Source: Kitasatospora cineracea
Lineage (GTDB): Bacteria; Actinomycetota; Actinomycetes; Streptomycetales; Streptomycetaceae
DNA length: 64,000 nt
Reading direction: 5' to 3'
Assembly: GCF_003751605.1 (NCBI RefSeq)
Contig: NZ_RJVJ01000001.1
Span: 248,001-312,000 of the forward strand
Within the stretch, counting starts at the first letter, position 1; every line of letters begins with the position of its first letter. Below, piece by piece: positions 30,226-38,558 of the stretch. Both the position numbers and the translations under genes were made by a program. Below the pieces are notes generated by a model. It did no database searches, was not told the DNA's origin, and saw only the letters and a list, made by a program, of their open reading frames with translations.

Positions 30226-31938
30226 TTACAGCGCGCCCAGTTCGGTGACCAGGTCGTCCAGGCCGAGCGAGCCCTGGGAGAGCGCCGCCATGTGCCACGC
30301 CTTGAGGTCGAACTCCGCGCCGCGCGCCTCGGCCGCCGCCCGGGCCTCGGCCCGGCCGCGCAGCCAGGCCCGCTCGCCCAGCTTGTAGCCGATCGCCTGG
30401 CCGGGCAGGCCCAGGTAGCGCACCAGCTCGCTGTCCAGGAAGTCCGCGGACAGGCCGCAGTAGGCGCCGAAGAACTCCCGGGCCCGCTCGGGCCGCATCG
30501 GCTCGCCGGGGGCGAACGGCGAGTCGGCCGGGAAGTCCAGCTCGGCGTGCATGCCGATGTCGACGATCACCCGCAGCGCCCGCATCATCTGGGCGTTCAG
30601 GTAGCCGAGGCGGTGGCCCGGGTCGGTCAGGTAGCCCAGCTCGTCCATCAGGCGCTCGGCGTACAGCGCCCAGCCCTCCATGTTGGCGCTCACCCCGCCC
30701 AGGGTGACCTGGTAGGTGGAGAGCCGGTCGGCGACGTACGTCCACTGCGCGAGCTGCAGGTGGTGGCCCGGGACGCCCTCGTGGTACCAGGTGGAGACCA
30801 GGTCCCACTCCGGGAACGCCTCGCGGCCCAGGGTGGGCAGCCAGGTCCGGCCGGGGCGGGAGAAGTCCAGCGAGGGCTGGGTGTAGTAGGGGGCGGCGGC
30901 GCTGCCGGGCGGGGCGATCCGGGACTCCACCTTCAGCAGCGGCTCGGCCAGGTCGAAGTGCACGCCCTGGAGGTCGTCGATCGCCCGGTCCATCAGGCCC
31001 TGCAGGTACTCCTGCACCTGCTGCTCGCCGCGGATCGCCGGGCCGTCGGTCTCCAGCCACTTCATGGCCTGCATCGGGGTCGCGCCCGGGCGGACCTTCT
31101 CCGCCTCGGCCCGCATCTGGGCGTCCAGTTCGTGGAACTGCTCCCAGGCCCAGCGGTACGCCTCGTCCAGGTCGAGTTCGGCGCCCGTCCAGTACCGCAC
31201 CCAGCGGGTGTAGCGCTCGCGGCCGACCGCGTCCGGGGTGCCCTTCGCGGCGGGGGCGTACGTGTCGCGCATCCAGTCGCGCAGGTCGGCGAGGGCGGCG
31301 GTGGCCTCGACCGCGGTGGCGGTCAGCTGCTCGCGCAGGTGCGCGGGGGCGGCGGCGACCAGTTCGCCGAACCAGCCGCCGGGGGTCTCGCCGTCGATCC
31401 ACTCGCCGAACTGGCCGACCACCGTCTCCACCTGGCGCGGCGCCGACAGCAGGCCGCGCCGGACGCCCTCCTCCAGGCTCTGCCGGTACTGGGCCGTCAC
31501 CAGCGGGAAGCGGGCCAGCCGGCGGCCCAGCCGCTGCCAGTCCTCGTCGGTGTCGGTGGGCAGCAGGGTGAACATCTCGCGGGTGTTGTGCACCGGCGAG
31601 CCCAGGTTGCGGACGCTGCGGTAGCCCTCGCCCGCGTCGTGCACGGCCAGTTCGGCGGTCAGCCGCTCGCGCAGCAGCCGGGCGCAGCGGCGTTCGGCCT
31701 CGTCCTCGACCGGGCCGGCGGCCTCCAGCTCGTCGAGCGCGGCGAGGGTGCGGCGGGCCAGGTCGGCGGTGGCCTCGATGCCTTCGGAGGAGAGGTCGGG
31801 CAGCCGGTCGTCCTCCGGGTTGAGGCCGAGGTACACCGCGGTCAGCGGGTCGGCGTCGGCGAGCGCGTGGACGTAGGAGTCGGCGAGTCGGCGCGGGGTG
31901 GGGCCGCTCGGGTGAGGGTCGTTCAGTTCATGAGCCAT
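30226..31938 (-). CDS. DUF885 family metallopeptidase-like protein
   Basis: Cytoplasmic 570-residue protein of the DUF885 group, which resembles M2/M3-like zinc peptidases. The metal-binding helix reads STWYHEGVPGHHLQ (about residue 390), with a probable further ligand in SANMEGWALYAERL (about 425). No signal peptide is present (MAHELNDPHPSG). Length is normal for the family. Substrates of bacterial DUF885 proteins are mostly undefined. It is followed by the rhomboid-like gene upstream at 32014 in the same orientation. Confidence 0.85.
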   Translation of the reverse strand: MAHELNDPHPSGPTPRRLADSYVHALADADPLTAVYLGLNPEDDRLPDLSSEGIEATADLARRTLAALDELEAAGPVEDEAERRCARLLRERLTAELAVHDAGEGYRSVRNLGSPVHNTREMFTLLPTDTDEDWQRLGRRLARFPLVTAQYRQSLEEGVRRGLLSAPRQVETVVGQFGEWIDGETPGGWFGELVAAAPAHLREQLTATAVEATAALADLRDWMRDTYAPAAKGTPDAVGRERYTRWVRYWTGAELDLDEAYRWAWEQFHELDAQMRAEAEKVRPGATPMQAMKWLETDGPAIRGEQQVQEYLQGLMDRAIDDLQGVHFDLAEPLLKVESRIAPPGSAAAPYYTQPSLDFSRPGRTWLPTLGREAFPEWDLVSTWYHEGVPGHHLQLAQWTYVADRLSTYQVTLGGVSANMEGWALYAERLMDELGYLTDPGHRLGYLNAQMMRALRVIVDIGMHAELDFPADSPFAPGEPMRPERAREFFGAYCGLSADFLDSELVRYLGLPGQAIGYKLGERAWLRGRAEARAAAEARGAEFDLKAWHMAALSQGSLGLDDLVTELGAL

Positions 31939-32013
31939 CCGGCCATCCTGTCGTAGCCGCAGGCGAATTCAACCCCTGTCAGGTATCGGCGTCGTCACCC
32001 CCGGGCCGGTCCG

Positions 32014-32664
32014 TCACCCCCGCGCCGGGGCGAGCCGCCGGACGCTGCGCCACGGGTCCCAGGTCGGCCGGCCCCGGGTGATCGGGTAGAACGCCAGGCC
32101 GATCAGCACCGAGCAGAAGTGCCCCAGGTCGGTGAACGTGTGCGAGGTCAGCAGCGGCACCAGGTAGAAGACGACCAGCCCGCAGCCGTACACCCAGCGC
32201 CACGCCCCGGCCAGCGCGTACGTCAGCACGCCCTCGACCCCGGCCAGCGCGTACGACACCCCGACGTCCACCGTGGTCGACATGTTCAGCGGCAGCACGT
32301 GGTGGTTGACGCCCCAGGCGACCACGCCCTCGCTGACGAACGTGGCCAGCACGTGCGCGGTCAGCGCGACCGTCAGCCAGCGGCGGGTGCCCAGCCAGCG
32401 CTCGGCCGGCACGTGGAAGACGTGGAACACCGCGAAGTAGAACAGGAAGTTCGCCTGCTCGGTCCAGATCAGGCTGGCCAGCAGGGCGTGCACCGGGTGC
32501 GAGGAGAGCTGGTGGATGTTGGTGGAGCGCTTCTCCAGGAAGTAGTCCAGCGCCGCCGGGTCCATCCGGGCCACCACGAAGCTGGTCAGCGCCAGCAGCA
32601 GCAGCCACACGTACGTCCCCGGGGACTTCCCGATCCACCGCCCCACCGCCCGCACCCACCGCAC
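32014..32664 (-). CDS. Rhomboid-like membrane protein
   Basis: A 216-residue polytopic protein with about six hydrophobic helices. A GxSx-like element lies in VDVGVSYALAG (about 130) and a histidine in DLGHFCSVLIGLAF (about 180), in the positions of the serine and histidine of rhomboid intramembrane proteases, although the GASG and HxxG cores are not canonical. It could be an active divergent rhomboid or an inactive pseudoprotease. The start is taken as the GTG at 32664 after GAGGAG; the long open frame above it is an artefact of GC-rich DNA. Confidence 0.7.
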   Translation of the reverse strand: MRWVRAVGRWIGKSPGTYVWLLLLALTSFVVARMDPAALDYFLEKRSTNIHQLSSHPVHALLASLIWTEQANFLFYFAVFHVFHVPAERWLGTRRWLTVALTAHVLATFVSEGVVAWGVNHHVLPLNMSTTVDVGVSYALAGVEGVLTYALAGAWRWVYGCGLVVFYLVPLLTSHTFTDLGHFCSVLIGLAFYPITRGRPTWDPWRSVRRLAPARG

Positions 32665-32802
32665 CGGCCGCTCCTCGCCGCGACGTGACCCGAGACCTGT
32701 TCCCAGTCTGCACCCCGTCCGGGGCCCCGCCCGGCGGGAACCCGCCGGTCGCGGGCGTGCGGAGGGGGTGCGCGGGGCCGTCCGAGGTCTACCCTGGCAC
32801 GC

Positions 32803-33561
32803 ATGGCAGCGACCCCCTCCCCCGTCGAGGAGCCCGTCGACGACTCCCCCGCCGCGGAGCGCCCCCGCCGCGCCGCCTACCGGCGACTGCCCGTCCAGCA
32901 ACGGCGCGAACAGCTCATCGCCGTCGCCCTCGAACTCTTCGCCGCCCGGCCGCCCGAGGAGGTCTCGCTCGACGACGTCGCCGAGGCCGCGGGGGCCTCG
33001 CGGCCGCTGGTCTACCGCTACTTCGCGGGCGGCAAGCAGCAGTTGTACGAGGCGGCGCTGCGCAGCGCCGCCTCCGAGCTCACCACCCGGTTCACCGTCC
33101 GGACCACCGACGGCACCCCGACCCAGCAGCTCGGCGCCGTCCTGCACGGCTACTTCGACTTCGTCGGCGAGCACGCCGCCGGGTACGGCGCGCTGCTGCG
33201 CGGCGGCTCGGTGGTCGAGACGGCGCGCACCTCGGCGATCGTCGACGACGTCCGCCGGGCGGCGCTCCGGCGCACCCTGCGCCACCTCGGCGTCCGGGAG
33301 GCCGGGCCGCGGCTGACCCTGCTGGTGCGCTCCTGGATCTCGGTGGTCGAGGCGTCCGCGATCAGCTGGCTGGACGAGGGGCGGCAGATCCCGGCCGACT
33401 CGCTCTGCGCCTGGCTGGTCGACCAGTTCGTGGTGATGGCGGCGGCCACCGCCGTCCGCGACGCGCAGACCGCGCAGGCGCTGCACGGCTGGCTCCAGCT
33501 GGAGACGGCCGACAGCCCGGCGGGGGTGCTCATCTCGCGTCTGCGCGACCTGGGGCTCTAG
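32803..33561 (+). CDS. TetR family transcriptional regulator
   Basis: A 252-residue repressor-type protein. The N-terminal 25 residues are Pro/Glu-rich. The helix-turn-helix domain spans about 32-80, with LIAVALELFAARPPEEVSLDDVAEAAGASRPLVYRYF. The ligand-binding domain follows. It is divergent from the rhomboid-like gene with a 138-bp gap, which is the likeliest place for its operator, although no clear dyad was seen. The effector is unknown. Confidence 0.92.
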   Translation: MAATPSPVEEPVDDSPAAERPRRAAYRRLPVQQRREQLIAVALELFAARPPEEVSLDDVAEAAGASRPLVYRYFAGGKQQLYEAALRSAASELTTRFTVRTTDGTPTQQLGAVLHGYFDFVGEHAAGYGALLRGGSVVETARTSAIVDDVRRAALRRTLRHLGVREAGPRLTLLVRSWISVVEASAISWLDEGRQIPADSLCAWLVDQFVVMAAATAVRDAQTAQALHGWLQLETADSPAGVLISRLRDLGL

Positions 33562-33573
33562 GCAGAACCGGGA

Positions 33574-33717
33574 GGCTCGGGGAACGGCGGGTCCGTGCTG
33601 CTGACGGCCGGAGCCCGTCGGGGGTCCGTGCTGCTGCGGGTCCTCAACAGGACCGGAAGCAGGCGCGCTGGGCGGCGGTGAACCGTCAGCAGGCCCGGGC
33701 TCGCCGTTCCCCGAGCC
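33574..33717. repeat. Nested inverted-repeat element between convergent genes
   Basis: A 144-bp block bounded by perfect 16-bp inverted repeats (33574-33589 and 33702-33717, GGCTCGGGGAACGGCG). Inside are perfect 10-bp inverted repeats (33598-33607 and 33683-33692, CTGCTGACGG), a 6-bp apical hairpin (33639-33654, GGTCCT-CAAC-AGGACC), and two copies of a 15-base direct repeat (33589-33603 and 33622-33636). It could be a MITE-like or palindromic intergenic element, or a structured RNA. Confidence 0.6.
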
Positions 33718-33738
33718 CCGGGCCCCTGTCGGGACTCG

Positions 33739-34578
33739 CTAAGCCTGGCCGAGGGTGGTCTCCTGGCGGCCGAGGCGGGTGACTTCGAGGGCGACCTTGT
33801 CGCCGGCCCGGAGGAACGGGGTGCCGGGGCGGCCGAGGGTGACGCCGGCGGGGGTGCCGGTGATGACGATGTCGCCGGGGTCGAGGCGCATGAAGTGGGT
33901 GAGGTAGCGGACGGTCTCGTGCACCGGGAAGATCATCTCCGCGGTGGTGCCGTCCTGGCGGAGCTCGCCGTTGACCCACAGCCGCAGGTCGAGGGCCTGC
34001 GGGTCGCCGAGTTCGTCGGGGGTGACCAGCCAGGGGCCGAGCGGGGTGAAGGTCTCGGCGGACTTGCCCTTGTCCCACTGGCCGCCGCGGTCGAACTGGA
34101 AGGCCCGCTCGGTGACGTCGTTGACGGCGGCGTAGCCGGCGATGATCGCGGCGGCGTCGGCCGGGGTGTCCAGGTAGCGGCCGGTGCGGCCGATGACGAC
34201 GGCGAGTTCGACCTCGTAGTCGGTCTTCTCGCTGCCGCGCGGGACGAGCACCTGGTCGTTCGGGCCGACCAGGGTGTTGACGGGCTTGAGGAAGACCACC
34301 GGCTCGGCCGGGATCGCGGCGCCCGCCTCGGCCGCGTGGTCGCGGTAGTTGAGGCCGATGCCGACGATCTTGCCGGGGCGGGCGACCGGCGGGCCGATCC
34401 GCTCGCCGGTGAGGTCGGTGACCGGGAGCGCGGCGAGGTCGAGCGCCGCCGGGTCGAGTCCGGCGAGGAACCCGCCGTCCAGGTCGGGGGTGAGCGGGCG
34501 GAGGTCGCGGGCGGTGCCGTCGGGGGCGAGTACGACCGGTCGTTCTGCGCCCGCAGGGCCCACGCGGAGGAGCTTCAC
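33739..34578 (-). CDS. Fumarylacetoacetate hydrolase family protein
   Basis: Enzyme of the FAH fold (279 residues), a family that hydrolyses or decarboxylates 2-oxo acids and acylpyruvates using Mg2+. The C-terminal catalytic domain starts at about residue 70 with KIVGIGLNYRDHAAE. Metal ligands are expected in KTDYEVELAVVIGR (Glu residues) and in the aspartate of AAVNDVTERAFQ. GTPAGV is the conserved loop near residue 240. The start is the GTG at 34578. The exact substrate cannot be told. Confidence 0.9.
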   Translation of the reverse strand: MKLLRVGPAGAERPVVLAPDGTARDLRPLTPDLDGGFLAGLDPAALDLAALPVTDLTGERIGPPVARPGKIVGIGLNYRDHAAEAGAAIPAEPVVFLKPVNTLVGPNDQVLVPRGSEKTDYEVELAVVIGRTGRYLDTPADAAAIIAGYAAVNDVTERAFQFDRGGQWDKGKSAETFTPLGPWLVTPDELGDPQALDLRLWVNGELRQDGTTAEMIFPVHETVRYLTHFMRLDPGDIVITGTPAGVTLGRPGTPFLRAGDKVALEVTRLGRQETTLGQA

Positions 34579-34684
34579 TGCCTGTCACCACCTGTTTCGT
34601 CTCGGGGGCGGGTCGTCCCCTGCCCCGGGACATCGAGGTATACCAGGGGTGATCGCCTGCGGAACAGTGGTGCCGGTTCGGCGA

Positions 34685-34705
34685 ATTCCTCCCAATCGGA
34701 GGAAT
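34685..34705. promoter_or_regulatory. Short perfect dyad upstream of the FAH gene
   Basis: ATTCCTCC-CAATC-GGAGGAAT forms an 8-bp inverted repeat about 107 bases upstream of the FAH start. It could be an operator or part of the terminator next to it. Confidence 0.3.
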
Positions 34706-34707
34706 CC

Positions 34708-34737
34708 GGGCGCGGGGCGAATCGGTGCCCCGCACCC
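34708..34737 (-). terminator. Hairpin after DUF6745 gene
   Basis: GGGCGCGGGGC pairs with GCCCCGCACCC (one mismatch) around GAATCGGT. It lies 26 bases after the DUF6745 stop. Confidence 0.5.
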
Positions 34738-34762
34738 TTGACAGCCGCCGGCCGGCCTGCGG

Positions 34763-35872
34763 TCAGGTCTCCTGCTGCGGGTGGTACTCGGCCTCCTCGA
34801 CCCCGAACGTCCAGGCGACGCCGGCCCGCGCGGTGCGGGTGCCGGGCGGGACCCGCAGGTAGTAGGTGCGGTGGGTGCCGTCCGGTTCGGGGGTGGAGTT
34901 GAGCACCTCGACCATCACCACCGGCTCGTCGTTCGGGAGCTGGATCCGCCACAGCGTGCCGGTCGCGTCGCGGTGCAGCGGTTCGGCGCCGGACTCGGCG
35001 AGGTAGCGGTCGTAGCCGAAGTGCTCCAGCATGACGCGGCGCAGTTCGGCGTTCTCCTCGCCGCGGATCCGCTCGGGGGTGAGGCCGGTGAGCCGGTCGA
35101 GGAAGTCGGCGGGGACGGGCATGCCGCGCCAGGCGTGCAGCGCGAAGCCGTCGGCGTAGGCGAGGGCCGGTCCGTCGGCGCGGTCGAGCCGGCCGGCCTC
35201 GTCGCGATGCAGGGCGGTGGGGCGCTCGCTGAGCAGCACGGTGCGCTCGTAGGGCCACCACCAGCCGGTCTGCCGGGCGGCGCCGGCCAGGGCGGCGAGG
35301 GCCGCGTCGCCGGTGCCGGCGGTGTCGAAGGCGGCCAGCCAGGCGGCGTCGTGCTGCCCGGCCACCGCGTCCAGCAGGAGCAGGCGGATCCGGCCGCGCC
35401 GTTCGGCGGCGGCCTGCCGGACCGCCCGGTTCTCGGGCTTGCGGGCCTCCTGCCAGTCGTCGATCGGCTCGGGCTCGGGGGCGAAGTGGTCGAGCAGCGC
35501 GGCGCGGACCCGCTCGGCGGGCAGCGCGGTGGTGGTGGCGAGTTCGGCGCCGGTGACGGCCCACAGGGCGGACCAGCCGGCCGGGCCGAGCGCGGCGAGG
35601 GCGGCGGTGCGGGCCCGCTCCCAGGCGGCGGTGCGCACCTGCTCGCGCACGCTCGCCCCGAACTCGTCGCGGTGCGCGAGGAGTTCGTCGACGGCGGCGC
35701 GCGGCGAGGGGCACCAGCGGAACTCGGCGGGCTCGGCGAGCCCGGCGGCCCGGTAGGCGTCCCGGACGGCCTGTTCGGCGGTGGCCCGGTCGGCGGGGCC
35801 GGTGGCGGCGGCGACGGCCCGCCAGTGGGCCACCGAGAGGTCGGCCGGACGGCCCGTCAGCTGGCTGCTCAT
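34763..35872 (-). CDS. DUF6745 domain protein
   Basis: A 369-residue cytoplasmic protein. The C-terminal half has the features I associate with DUF6745, including GPALAYADGFALHAWRG and FGYDRYLAESGAEPLHRD. The N-terminal half (about 1-160) is Ala/Glu-rich and helical. No catalytic motif is apparent and function is unknown. GGAG lies 5 bases before the ATG. It forms a pair with the upstream small gene (44-bp gap) and is divergent from the STM4015-4011 cassette. Confidence 0.7.
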   Translation of the reverse strand: MSSQLTGRPADLSVAHWRAVAAATGPADRATAEQAVRDAYRAAGLAEPAEFRWCPSPRAAVDELLAHRDEFGASVREQVRTAAWERARTAALAALGPAGWSALWAVTGAELATTTALPAERVRAALLDHFAPEPEPIDDWQEARKPENRAVRQAAAERRGRIRLLLLDAVAGQHDAAWLAAFDTAGTGDAALAALAGAARQTGWWWPYERTVLLSERPTALHRDEAGRLDRADGPALAYADGFALHAWRGMPVPADFLDRLTGLTPERIRGEENAELRRVMLEHFGYDRYLAESGAEPLHRDATGTLWRIQLPNDEPVVMVEVLNSTPEPDGTHRTYYLRVPPGTRTARAGVAWTFGVEEAEYHPQQET

Positions 35873-35916
35873 CAGTTCTCCGTAGTGCTGGGTCTCGGAC
35901 GGGTGGCGGCGGGGGG

Positions 35917-36243
35917 TCAGTCGGCGACGACGCGGACCGCGCCCGGCGTGTACTCGCGCTGGCGGACCACCCGGTACCAGCCGCCGGGCAGGGCGATCGC
36001 GGCGTGCTCCTCGTGGACGACCCGGCCGCCCTCCGGCAGGTGCAACCAGGCGGCGCCGAACGGGCCGCCCTCGCGGACGAGTTCGCCCGGCCCGACCACC
36101 GCGTGGGCGTGGCCGGTGACCTCGCCGAGGGCCAGCACCAGCCGCCCGCGGGCGTCCCGGGGCTGCCGGGCGGCCTGTTCGAGGGCGGCCGGGACGGCGC
36201 TCTGCGCGACCGGAACGATCAGTACGTCACCCTGGCGGTACAC
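35917..36243 (-). CDS. Small uncharacterised protein (RQGD type)
   Basis: A 108-residue protein beginning VYRQGDVLIVPV, with conserved-looking GEVTGHAHAVVG, VVHEEHAAIALPGGWYRVVRQREY and a Val-rich end. The pattern suggests a compact beta-sheet fold, and the His residues might bind metal, which is a guess. It starts at the GTG 36243 after GGGAGG. It is the first gene of a two-gene unit with the DUF6745 gene. Confidence 0.65.
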   Translation of the reverse strand: MYRQGDVLIVPVAQSAVPAALEQAARQPRDARGRLVLALGEVTGHAHAVVGPGELVREGGPFGAAWLHLPEGGRVVHEEHAAIALPGGWYRVVRQREYTPGAVRVVAD

Positions 36244-36456
36244 GGGGCCTCCCGGCGTCGGGTCCGGCCCGCTGCCGGACGCCACGCCCCGAAAACTAGG
36301 CCGCCCCACCGACAACTCCGCGCCCCCGGGGTCCTTCGTGCGGGTGAACGTCACGGGCGGCTGGTAGACAGGTCTCGGCCCACTGCGGGCAGCAGCGACA
36401 CCGAACCACCGCGGCATGAGCACGGCACCACGATCCGGAGCAACGAGGAGCAGCGC

Positions 36457-37407
36457 ATGACCATCAACGACCACGTCGAGGAGTTCCACGGCCTCCCGGT
36501 GACCGACTTCCGGGAGGCCGAGGAGGAGGGGAAGCTCCCGGCGGCGGACGCCACCGCCTGGCGGATCGGCCTGGACTGGGACGACGAGCAGGGGTTCGCC
36601 GAGCTCTGGCAGAAGTTCCTGGACACCGTGGAGCCGGAGCGGGTCACCGCGCTGGTGCTGGGCCGCTGGTTCCCGGAGGAGCCGGAGTCGCTGTCCGAGG
36701 CGCTGCCGCTGATCCTCGCCGCCGCCGACCGGCTGCCCGCGCTGCGCGCGCTGTTCCTCGGCGACATCACCTTCGAGGAGTGCGAGATCTCCTGGATCCA
36801 GATGTGCGACATCACGCCGGTGTTCGCCGCGTTCCCGCAGCTGGAGGAGCTGGTGGTGCGCGGCGCCAGCGAGGACTACGACGACAAGGAGCGGCTGGGC
36901 CTCAAGCCGGTGCGGCACGAGAAGCTGAAGGCGCTGCGGTTCGAGTCCGGCGGCCTGCCCGCCGAGATCGTCCGCGCGGTCGGCGCCTGCGACTTCCCGG
37001 CGCTGGAGAAGCTGGAGCTGTGGCTGGGCGTCGACAACTACGGCGGCAACTGGACGATGGACGACCTGGCCCCGTTCCTGTCCGGCGCCAAGCTGCCCGC
37101 GCTGACCCACCTGGGCCTGCAGGACTCGGTGTTCCAGGACCAGATCGCCGCGCTGGTCGCCCGGGCACCGGTGGTGCCCCGGCTGACCGGGCTGTCGCTG
37201 TCCATGGGCGCGTTCACCGACGAGGGCGCGGCGGCACTGCTCGAGGGCCAGCCGCTGACCCACCTGAAGACCCTGGACCTGCACCACCACTACCTCACCG
37301 AGGGCATGCAGCAGCGCCTGCGGGACGCCCTGCCGGGCGTCGCGGTCGACCTCTCCGGCGCCGAGGACCCGGGCGACAACTGGCGCTACGTCGCCATCTC
37401 CGAGTAG
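36457..37407 (+). CDS. STM4015 family leucine-rich-repeat-like protein
   Basis: A 316-residue soluble protein recognised as the STM4015 family. From about residue 60 on it shows a succession of LxxLxL strands (LRALFLGDI, LEELVVRGA, LKALRFESGG, LEKLELWLGV, LTHLGLQDS, LTGLSLSMG, LKTLDLHHHY), as in a leucine-rich-repeat solenoid, which usually serves protein binding. GAGGAG lies 6 bases before the ATG. It is the first gene of a five-gene plus-strand cassette, and the next gene starts 11 bp later. Its role is unknown; a scaffold or substrate-recognition role is inference. Confidence 0.85.
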   Translation: MTINDHVEEFHGLPVTDFREAEEEGKLPAADATAWRIGLDWDDEQGFAELWQKFLDTVEPERVTALVLGRWFPEEPESLSEALPLILAAADRLPALRALFLGDITFEECEISWIQMCDITPVFAAFPQLEELVVRGASEDYDDKERLGLKPVRHEKLKALRFESGGLPAEIVRAVGACDFPALEKLELWLGVDNYGGNWTMDDLAPFLSGAKLPALTHLGLQDSVFQDQIAALVARAPVVPRLTGLSLSMGAFTDEGAAALLEGQPLTHLKTLDLHHHYLTEGMQQRLRDALPGVAVDLSGAEDPGDNWRYVAISE

Positions 37408-37418
37408 GCGGGGCCGAC

Positions 37419-38558
37419 GTGACGCCGCACCAGCTGGTCGTCCTGGGCTGCCCGGGGCACCGCCGGGCCGCCCTGTTCGCCGCCGCGGCCCGGGCCGCCG
37501 GCCGGCCGGAGCCGGCCGTGCTGCCCTGGTCCGCGGTGCTGCGCGGGCGGTACGGACTGCCGCCCGGCGCGGTGGTCCGGGTCGACTCGCCCGGCGAGGA
37601 CCCGGAGGCGGACCGGCTGCTGCGCGGGCCCGTCCTCGGCGCGGGCTACGCGCCGACCCGGGTCGAGGGCGGCCCGGCCTGGTACGCGGGCGTCGTGGCG
37701 GCGCTGCGCGCGCTGGCCGCCCGGCCCGGGGTGCGGCTGCTCGGCGACCCGGACGAGATCGCCGCCATGTTCGACAAGCGGGCCGCGCACGCCCGGCTGG
37801 CCGCCGCCGGGGTGCCGGTGCCGCCCGCGCTGCCCGGTGGACCGCCGTCCGGGTTCGAGGAGTTGAAGGAGCGGCTGGCCGGGGCCGGGATGCGCCGGGT
37901 GTTCCTCAAGCCGGTGCACGGCTCGTCCGCGTCCGGCGTGGTGGCGCTGGAGTTCGGGCCGGGCGGGCGGGTGCAGGCCACCACCTCGGTGGAGCTCGCC
38001 CCGGACGGGCTGCACAACTCGCTCGCGGTGCGCCGCTACCGCTCCGCGGCGGAGGTCGCCGAGCTGGTCGACCGGCTCGCCCCGGAGGGGCTGCACGTCG
38101 AGCGCTGGGTCCCCAAGTCCGGCCAGGGCGGCCGGGCGGCGGACCTGCGGGTGGTGGTGGTCGGCGGCCGGGCCACCCACCTGGTGGTCCGCACCAGCCG
38201 GCACCCGATGACCAACCTGCACCTCGGCGGCGGCCGCGGCCGGACCGACCTGGTCCGGGCGGCGGCCGGCCCGCACTGGCCGGAGCTGCTGGCCACCGCG
38301 GAGGCCGCCGCCCGCTGCTTCCCGCGCTCCCCGATGGTCGGCGTCGACCTGCTCCCGCACGCCCGCTGGCGGCGCGCCCTGGTCGGCGAGGTCAACGCCT
38401 TCGGCGACCTGCTCCCGAACCTGCCCGGACTGCCCGACGGGCCGGCCCCGGGCCTCGACACCTACGCCGCCCAACTGGCTTCGCCCGCCTACGCGTTGGA
38501 CGCCCGCACGGCGGACGCCGTGCCGGACGCCTGGAGGACCGCCCGCTGTGATGCCTGA
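37419..38558 (+). CDS. STM4014 family protein, ATP-grasp-like
   Basis: A 379-residue protein of the STM4014 family. It looks like an ATP-grasp ligase: RVFLKPVHGSSASGVVALE (about 160) fits the lysine plus glycine-rich ATP loop, and VGVDLLP...GEVNAFGDLLPN (about 300-325) supplies acidic and Asn metal-ligand positions. An N-terminal domain of about 110 residues precedes. The start is a GTG 11 bp after the STM4015 stop. If active, it would join an acid and an amine using ATP, but the substrate is unknown. Its stop lies inside the start region of the next gene. Confidence 0.82.
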   Translation: MTPHQLVVLGCPGHRRAALFAAAARAAGRPEPAVLPWSAVLRGRYGLPPGAVVRVDSPGEDPEADRLLRGPVLGAGYAPTRVEGGPAWYAGVVAALRALAARPGVRLLGDPDEIAAMFDKRAAHARLAAAGVPVPPALPGGPPSGFEELKERLAGAGMRRVFLKPVHGSSASGVVALEFGPGGRVQATTSVELAPDGLHNSLAVRRYRSAAEVAELVDRLAPEGLHVERWVPKSGQGGRAADLRVVVVGGRATHLVVRTSRHPMTNLHLGGGRGRTDLVRAAAGPHWPELLATAEAAARCFPRSPMVGVDLLPHARWRRALVGEVNAFGDLLPNLPGLPDGPAPGLDTYAAQLASPAYALDARTADAVPDAWRTARCDA

